A stretch of DNA of 20,262 nt from Prevotella sp. (GTDB taxonomy: Bacteria > Bacteroidota > Bacteroidia > Bacteroidales > Dysgonomonadaceae), in assembly GCA_031260865.1 (NCBI GenBank), contig JAISKQ010000313.1:1-20262 (forward strand), in the 5' to 3' direction. A program made the translations under genes and the position numbers. Position 1 is the stretch's first letter. Each line of letters opens with the position of its first letter. This document shows, piece after piece, positions 15,239-20,262 of this stretch. The notes under the pieces were generated by a model. The model ran no database searches. It was not told the origin of the DNA and was given only the letters and a program-made list of their open reading frames with translations.

Positions 15239-16505
15239 AAAGATGATTATACTGGTCGCGGTGATTATCGTCTTACTGATCGGATTATCATACGCAAGCA
15301 GCAAAGCGCCTAAAGCGGTGGACTGGGAGCCAACATTTATTAATACAAAGACAAGTCCTTACGGCACATATATCACGTATGAGTTGTTAGGCGACTTATT
15401 TGATAAAAAGAATATCCGATCAACCCGCAGACCGATATACAATAATCTGAAAAAAAGCGATGTAACGAATACGATACAGAAAGAAGTTGTTACGGAAGCG
15501 AATACAATAAAAAACGACCCGACCGCATGGTATAGGGATATAGAGGCGTCTATTGATACCACATCCTACATTTTTATTAATACAACATTTTTATTAGACA
15601 AAGTTGATTTACAATATTTACTCAATTTTGTAGGATTAGGAAATAATGTGTTCATTTCTTCCGAAGAATTTTCTTCAAGCCTGATGGACACACTTAAAAT
15701 ACAAACGAAAAAAGTCTTTTTCGGATTTGAAGCGGATACGATTTATTCATTGGTCGATTTTCCCGATAAAAAATATCGTTTCAAAAGCATACAAAGTCAA
15801 ACCCGGTTAAACACAGATAGTTGTTTGCTGCCTGTACGCCCGTTAGCTTTTAATAATAAGAAAGATACGGTATTTGTGGACGTGCAATACGGTAAAGGAC
15901 ATTTTTACATCCATACAATACCTTCGGCATTTGCGAATGTGAACCTGTTGCAAATTGACAAATATGATTTTGCCTTCAAAAGTTTATCTTATTTGCCCAA
16001 AAACAGCAAAATAATATGGGATGAATATCAGAAGCAGGGAGGTATCGGCGATAACGACAGCATATTCAGGGCGATGCTGAATAACAAACCGCTACGCATC
16101 GCGTTATACCTTATTCTGGCAGGATTTCTCCTGTTTATGATTTTCAGGGCAAAACGCGCGCAACGTGTTATACCTGTCATAAATCCGCCTGTAAACTCAT
16201 CGCTGGAATTTTTGAGTACGGTTAGCAACCTGTATTACAGGAAGAAGGATTTTAAAACTATCGCCGAAAAACGCCAGTCCTACTTCCTTGACTTTATAAG
16301 GAAGAATTATTATATGTCAACCGAAAATATAAATGATGAATTTTTGAATGTGTTGAGCGCAAAATCGGGTATGGACAAAGGGCATTTGACCGAATTGTTC
16401 TCGCTGTATAAAGATATGGTTATATTACCGTATGCGCCGAATGATATATTCTTAAAATATAATAATTTACTGGAAGAGTTTTACCGAATAGTAAAAAACA
16501 AATAA
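15228..16505 (+). CDS. DUF4350-like membrane protein
   Basis: 425 residues. An N-terminal membrane anchor (about 5-23, IILVAVIIVLLIGLSYA) is followed by a roughly 260-residue extracytoplasmic domain. Its early SPYGTYITYELLGDLFDKKNIRSTRRPI and later KGHFYIHTIPSAFANVNLL are typical of DUF4350, a domain with a Rossmann/ThuA-like fold. A second membrane helix at about 285-305 (ALYLILAGFLLFMIF) leads to a cytoplasmic helical tail of about 115 residues. The ATG overlaps the stop of the previous gene (11 bases shared), indicating coupled translation, and the MoxR gene starts 12 bases later. Homologous sets occur in other phyla; I recall the mycobacterial moxR2 neighbourhood as having the same families. 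Confidence 0.82.
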   Translation: MKDKKMIILVAVIIVLLIGLSYASSKAPKAVDWEPTFINTKTSPYGTYITYELLGDLFDKKNIRSTRRPIYNNLKKSDVTNTIQKEVVTEANTIKNDPTAWYRDIEASIDTTSYIFINTTFLLDKVDLQYLLNFVGLGNNVFISSEEFSSSLMDTLKIQTKKVFFGFEADTIYSLVDFPDKKYRFKSIQSQTRLNTDSCLLPVRPLAFNNKKDTVFVDVQYGKGHFYIHTIPSAFANVNLLQIDKYDFAFKSLSYLPKNSKIIWDEYQKQGGIGDNDSIFRAMLNNKPLRIALYLILAGFLLFMIFRAKRAQRVIPVINPPVNSSLEFLSTVSNLYYRKKDFKTIAEKRQSYFLDFIRKNYYMSTENINDEFLNVLSAKSGMDKGHLTELFSLYKDMVILPYAPNDIFLKYNNLLEEFYRIVKNK

Positions 16506-16517
16506 AACAGAATATAT

Positions 16518-17492
16518 ATGTCAGATTTTGAATTTCAATCAAGAATAGATTTTTCCGAATTGAGCCGAAGCGTTCAGGAAATAAAAAACGAGATAGGGCG
16601 TGTCATCGTTGGACAGCATCAATTGGTGGAGCAAATGATTATCGCCGTATTGGCGAACGGGCACGTACTGGTAGAGGGCGTTCCGGGCGTTGCCAAGACA
16701 CTATCCGCCAAGCTTTTCGCAAAAACAATCGACGTCGGGTTCAGCCGTATTCAGTTTACGCCTGACCTTATGCCTTCCGATGTATTGGGCACAAGCATTT
16801 TCCTTCCCGGATCAGGAAAGTTTGAATTTAAGAAAGGACCTGTTTTTTCTAATATCGTCCTTATCGATGAAATAAACCGTTCTCCGGCAAAAACGCAGGC
16901 TGCCCTTTTTGAAGTAATGGAAGAACGTCAGGTGACAAATGACGGCGTCACTTATAAAATGGGGTATCCATTTCTTGTAATGGCTACTCAAAACCCGATA
17001 GAACAAGAAGGAACTTACCGTTTGCCCGAAGCGCAGCTCGACCGTTTCTTGTTTAAGATTGTGGTGGATTATCCGAATATAACGGACGAAATAAATATCT
17101 TAGACAGGCAGAATAAAGGCGAATTATCCGCGGAGATAGGCATACGTCCCGTACTTACCGCCGAAAAACTGAACAGTTTGCGTCAGGCCGTGGAGAAAGT
17201 GTCGGTAGAACGCCAGCTCTTGGAATATATAGCCCAAATAGTAGCGGCTACTCGTCAAAGCCCTTGGATTACGCTGGGAGCTTCGCCCCGCGCGTCATTA
17301 GCCATACTGAACGCTTCTAAGGCGCTGGCTGCTATCAGAGGCCGCGATTTTATCACGCCGGACGATATTAAAGAAGTTGCTGTCCCTGTGCTTCGACACA
17401 GGATATTATTAACACCCGAAAAAGAAATGGACGGTACATCTACCGATACAATTATATGCCAGCTAATAGACAAAGCGGAGGTTCCCCGATAA
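16518..17492 (+). CDS. MoxR family AAA+ ATPase
   Basis: Cytosolic chaperone-like ATPase of 324 residues, the normal length. It shows Walker A GVPGVAKT at 54-61, Walker B IVLIDE at 113-118 followed by the sensor/arginine region NRSPAKTQAALFEVMEERQV, sensor 1 in VMATQNPIEQEGTYRLPEAQLDRF, and a sensor 2 region near SPRASLAILNASKALA. All ATP-binding and hydrolysis residues are present. MoxR proteins typically act with a VWA-domain partner to insert cofactors or mature protein complexes. Here the partner is the DUF58 protein encoded directly downstream with a 37-base overlap. The substrate is not identified. Confidence 0.97.
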   Translation: MSDFEFQSRIDFSELSRSVQEIKNEIGRVIVGQHQLVEQMIIAVLANGHVLVEGVPGVAKTLSAKLFAKTIDVGFSRIQFTPDLMPSDVLGTSIFLPGSGKFEFKKGPVFSNIVLIDEINRSPAKTQAALFEVMEERQVTNDGVTYKMGYPFLVMATQNPIEQEGTYRLPEAQLDRFLFKIVVDYPNITDEINILDRQNKGELSAEIGIRPVLTAEKLNSLRQAVEKVSVERQLLEYIAQIVAATRQSPWITLGASPRASLAILNASKALAAIRGRDFITPDDIKEVAVPVLRHRILLTPEKEMDGTSTDTIICQLIDKAEVPR

Positions 17493-18823
17493 TAGGTTTC
17501 TTTAAGAGTTTATATCTTTCAAACCGGTTTTTCATCACACTTATCGTATGTGTGGTGGGGCTTTTCGCATGCTTCATATTTGATAATTTTTTATTCATCA
17601 TGCTCATCGTTTTGGGTGTGGCGGCGGTTTTCCTGTCGCTTGATATATTTTCGTTATACAGGCAGTCCCGCGGAATTACGGCATTCCGTAATTGCCCCGA
17701 AAGATTATCGAACGGGGATGTGAATACCATATCAATATCCATAACAAATAAGTATCCTTTCAAAACGGGGATTACGCTTGTGGAAGAAGTACCTTTCCAG
17801 TTTCAGAAAAGAGACTTAATCTTTAAAATGTCGCTGGGTGTAGATAAAACGGAAACGTTATATTACGACCTCCGTCCTACCGAAAGAGGATTATATAGAT
17901 TCGGCGCGGTAAATGTGTTCGCAACCGGGCTATTCGGATTAATAACGAGGCGTTATATTTTTGATGAAGAAAAAGACGTGGCTGTTTATCCGTCTTTCAT
18001 CGAAATGCACAAATATGAATTATTGGCGGCGTCGCATCGTCTTACCGATTATGGAATAAAGAAAATAAGGCGTATCGGTCACGCCACGGAATTTGATCAT
18101 ATAAAGCATTACGTTATGGGGGATGACCCTCGTACAATCAATTATAAGGCTACCGCCCGTATGAATCAAATGATGGTGAATACCTATCAGGAAGAAAAAT
18201 CACAACCTGTATATTGCCTTATCGACAAGGGACGTACCATGAAGATGCCGTTCAACGGGATGACGCTGCTGGACTATGCCATCAATTCCACATTGATGGT
18301 GTGTAGCACCGCCCTGAATAAAGGAGATAAAGCCGGATTGATTACTTTTTCGAAAGATATAGATGAAATTCTTCCTGCCGACAGGCAACGGCGTCAACGC
18401 GATAAAATATTGGAGACGCTGTATGCTCAGAAAACTGATTTTAAAGAATCCGACTATGAGCGTCTATATACCACCGTTCATCGTAAACTGTCGCAAAGAA
18501 GCCTGATTATTCTATACACGAACTTTGAGACGGTAAACGGAATGCGACGCCAGCTTAAATACCTGAGCCGCATGGCAAAAGATCATTTGGTCTTAGTTTC
18601 TTTTTTCCTTAACTCGGAATTTAACGAAGTGCTGGAAACACCGCCTACCAATCTGGAGGAGACATTCCGAAAAGGAATAGCGGAAAAACTGTGGAATGAT
18701 AAATACCTGATTGTAAAAGAGCTTAATCGCTATGGTATTTATACCATTCTTTCCAAACCTGAAAACCTGACGATAGATTCTATTAATAAATACCTTGAAT
18801 TTAAAGCCAGAGGATTGATATAA
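17456..18823 (+). CDS. DUF58 domain protein (VWA-like partner of MoxR)
   Basis: 455 residues. Two hydrophobic segments near 26-62 anchor it in the membrane, followed by a beta-rich region and then DUF58 proper. The family hallmark GDDPRTINYKATAR lies at 222-235. The VWA-like domain begins at about 250 with VYCLIDKGRTM, where the usual metal site DxSxS reads D-K-G-R-T (residues 257-261), so metal binding may be altered. The ATG at 17456 lies inside the MoxR gene. I keep it because there is no later ATG before the membrane segments, and overlap matches the coupling in the rest of the operon, though an upstream-shifted non-ATG start near 17497 is possible. It is the last gene of the operon; no BatA/BatB-type VWA gene follows. 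Confidence 0.92.
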   Translation: MPANRQSGGSPIIGFFKSLYLSNRFFITLIVCVVGLFACFIFDNFLFIMLIVLGVAAVFLSLDIFSLYRQSRGITAFRNCPERLSNGDVNTISISITNKYPFKTGITLVEEVPFQFQKRDLIFKMSLGVDKTETLYYDLRPTERGLYRFGAVNVFATGLFGLITRRYIFDEEKDVAVYPSFIEMHKYELLAASHRLTDYGIKKIRRIGHATEFDHIKHYVMGDDPRTINYKATARMNQMMVNTYQEEKSQPVYCLIDKGRTMKMPFNGMTLLDYAINSTLMVCSTALNKGDKAGLITFSKDIDEILPADRQRRQRDKILETLYAQKTDFKESDYERLYTTVHRKLSQRSLIILYTNFETVNGMRRQLKYLSRMAKDHLVLVSFFLNSEFNEVLETPPTNLEETFRKGIAEKLWNDKYLIVKELNRYGIYTILSKPENLTIDSINKYLEFKARGLI

Positions 18824-18852
18824 TCTATTTTATTTTTAGGTTGATGTACTGG

Positions 18853-18879
18853 TTGTTTAGTTAATTATTCGTACTTTTG
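18853..18879 (+). promoter_or_regulatory. Promoter of the CoA-transferase gene
   Basis: TACTTTTG at 18872-18879 is an exact match to TAnnTTTG and is followed by CAACGCG. A TTG at 18853-18855 lies 16 bases upstream, which is a little short for the usual 19-21 spacing. It lies 73 bases before the ATG and separates this gene from the DUF58 operon. Confidence 0.6.
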
Positions 18880-18951
18880 CAACGCGAAAGAAAAGGCGTA
18901 AAAAACAACTTTATACATAATATTAAATCATCCTTTTATAAAAAAAAGAAC

Positions 18952-20262
18952 ATGGCTTTAAAATTTATGACTGCTGAAGAGGCAGCCGCACTTATCAACA
19001 ACAACTATAATATAGGATTCAGTGGCTTCACACACGCGGGATGTCCTAAAGTTGTTCCCGGATTTATTGCAAAGCGTGCTGAAGAAGAACATGCAAAAGG
19101 TAATCCATTTAAAATTAATGTATTTACCGGCGCTTCTTCCGGTGATAAATTAGACGGCGTTTTGTCAAGAGCCAACGCGATTAATTTTCGCGCTCCTTAT
19201 CAAACGAACAAAGACATGCGTAGCGCCATCAACAACGGCGCTGTGAAATATTGCGACTTGCACCTTTCGACCATGGCTCAGGATATTCGTTACGGATTCT
19301 ACGGCAACATTGACGTGGCTATTATTGAAGCGTGTGACGTGACCGAAGACGGAGAAATCGTACCTACTTGCGGCGTTGGCATCTCGCCCACAGTAGCCCG
19401 TTTGGCAAAAATCGTCATCGTTGAGCTAAACAGATGGAATCCAAAAGAAATGAGAGGTATACACGATATACCCGAACCACAAGACCCGCCTCAACGCAAG
19501 GATATACCTGTTTATGCGGTTCGCGACAGAGTTGGTAAAAACTATGTGAAAATTGATCCAAGCAAAATAATCGTTGTGGAAACCAATGTACCGAATGAAG
19601 GCAATAGTTTTACTCCGGTTGATGAAGTGACTGCCAAAATCGGTGAAAATGTAGCGAACTTCTTCGTTAAGGAAATGGAGGAAGGTCGTATGCCGAAGAG
19701 CTTCTTGCCGGTTCAATCGGGAGTAGGTAATATCGCTAACGCGGTACTCTCCGCTATGGGCGACAGCAAAGATATTCCGAATTTCGACGTTTACACGGAA
19801 GTGATTCAGGACGCCGTTATAGACCTGATGGAATCGGGTCGTGTAAAATTCGCCAGCGGATGTTCATTGACAGTAAGTAATCCTTGCATCGAACATATAT
19901 ATCAGAACCTTGACTTCTTTAAAGAAAGAATCATATTACGTCCATCCGAATACTCAAACAGCCCGGAAGTTGTCCGCCGTTTAGGAGTTATAGCTATCAA
20001 TACAGCTATCGAAGCCGATATTTATGGCAACATCAATTCCACACACGTGATGGGTACTAAAATGATGAATGGTATCGGAGGCTCGGGCGACTTTACGCGT
20101 AGCTCTTATGTGTCTATCTTTGTAACTCCGTCTGTTGCCAAAGATGGTAAGATCAGCTCCATTGTGCCATTGGTAGCACACGAAGATCATAGCGAACACT
20201 CTGTTAAAGTTATCATTACAGAATATGGCGTAGCCGATCTTCGCGGCAAATGTCCGCAAGAC
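18952..20262 (+). CDS. Acetyl-CoA hydrolase/succinate CoA-transferase (3' end outside window)
   Basis: Cytosolic CoA-transferase that moves CoA between acids such as succinate, acetate and propionate; in Bacteroidales it works in fermentative acetate and propionate formation. The 437 residues visible start MALKFMTAEEAAALINNNYN and run off the end on a codon boundary with no stop. The full family length is about 500. Family signatures are GFSGFTHAGCPKVVPGF near the start, VQSGVGNIANAVLSAM, and NTAIEADIYGNINSTHVMG followed by GGSGDFTRSS. The glutamate of IEADIYGN is the catalytic residue that forms the CoA thioester in the class I family. Hydrolase versus transferase cannot be separated by reading alone; transferase is favoured because the Bacteroidales members characterised are transferases. 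Partial because of the window edge. Confidence 0.95.
   Translation, partial: MALKFMTAEEAAALINNNYNIGFSGFTHAGCPKVVPGFIAKRAEEEHAKGNPFKINVFTGASSGDKLDGVLSRANAINFRAPYQTNKDMRSAINNGAVKYCDLHLSTMAQDIRYGFYGNIDVAIIEACDVTEDGEIVPTCGVGISPTVARLAKIVIVELNRWNPKEMRGIHDIPEPQDPPQRKDIPVYAVRDRVGKNYVKIDPSKIIVVETNVPNEGNSFTPVDEVTAKIGENVANFFVKEMEEGRMPKSFLPVQSGVGNIANAVLSAMGDSKDIPNFDVYTEVIQDAVIDLMESGRVKFASGCSLTVSNPCIEHIYQNLDFFKERIILRPSEYSNSPEVVRRLGVIAINTAIEADIYGNINSTHVMGTKMMNGIGGSGDFTRSSYVSIFVTPSVAKDGKISSIVPLVAHEDHSEHSVKVIITEYGVADLRGKCPQD

Noticed and set aside
1..20262. CRISPR array, tRNA or rRNA genes, insertion sequence or integrase
   Set aside because: No regularly spaced repeats, no cloverleaf or rRNA sequence, and no transposase or integrase reading frame were found on either strand.

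Overview
The window looks like a chromosomal piece of a Bacteroidota genome, most likely order Bacteroidales. The grounds are: eight matches to the Bacteroidetes -7 promoter element TAnnTTTG in front of genes, a near absence of purine-rich Shine-Dalgarno sites, a TonB-dependent receptor with an N-terminal carboxypeptidase-regulatory-like domain, a ribosomal protein S16 with a long Ala/Glu/Lys tail, a DUF58/MoxR/SpoIIM operon, and a small peptide with a GG-Bacteroidales-type leader. The species cannot be named from this.

Layout. Positions 1-4105 (minus strand) carry the 5' part of thioredoxin (trxA, cut by the window edge) and the complete replicative polymerase dnaE. A divergent promoter region (4106-4297) leads to a TonB-dependent receptor (4298-6709, plus) and then an iron-containing, YqhD/BDH-type NADPH alcohol dehydrogenase (6807-7952, plus) that ends in a hairpin terminator. 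Positions 8022-10998 form an AT-rich accessory island on the minus strand. In transcription order it holds a truncated leader-peptide ORF, a C-terminal remnant of an unknown protein, a TlpA-type thioredoxin lipoprotein, an intact GG-leader, five-cysteine precursor peptide, a run of inverted repeats, and a C-terminal remnant of a DsbA/VKOR-thioredoxin-like protein. The island sits between the alcohol dehydrogenase terminator and the strong terminator after rpsP. Next come rpsP and an RDD membrane-protein gene (both minus). Divergent from the latter is a tightly packed six-gene plus-strand operon (12681-18823): SpoIIM-family protein, multi-pass membrane protein, DUF4129-like protein, DUF4350-like protein, MoxR AAA+ ATPase and DUF58 protein. 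The window ends inside an acetyl-CoA hydrolase/succinate CoA-transferase gene (18952 to the edge).

How the genes work together. dnaE, trxA and rpsP are housekeeping genes. The alcohol dehydrogenase and the CoA-transferase fit a fermentative anaerobe that disposes of aldehydes and exchanges CoA between short-chain acids, though the two are not adjacent. The RDD/SpoIIM/DUF4129/DUF4350/MoxR/DUF58 set is a conserved membrane module in which the MoxR ATPase probably remodels or matures an envelope target together with the DUF58 protein; its substrate is not evident here.

The least ordinary stretch is the island. It appears to be the decayed remainder of a secreted, cysteine-rich, leader-processed peptide (RiPP or bacteriocin-like) locus. 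One intact precursor and one thiol-disulfide lipoprotein survive, while the maturation and export genes expected for such a system (peptidase-containing ABC transporter, HlyD-like adaptor, radical SAM enzyme) are absent from the window. Calls are from reading the sequence and translations; no database search was run.
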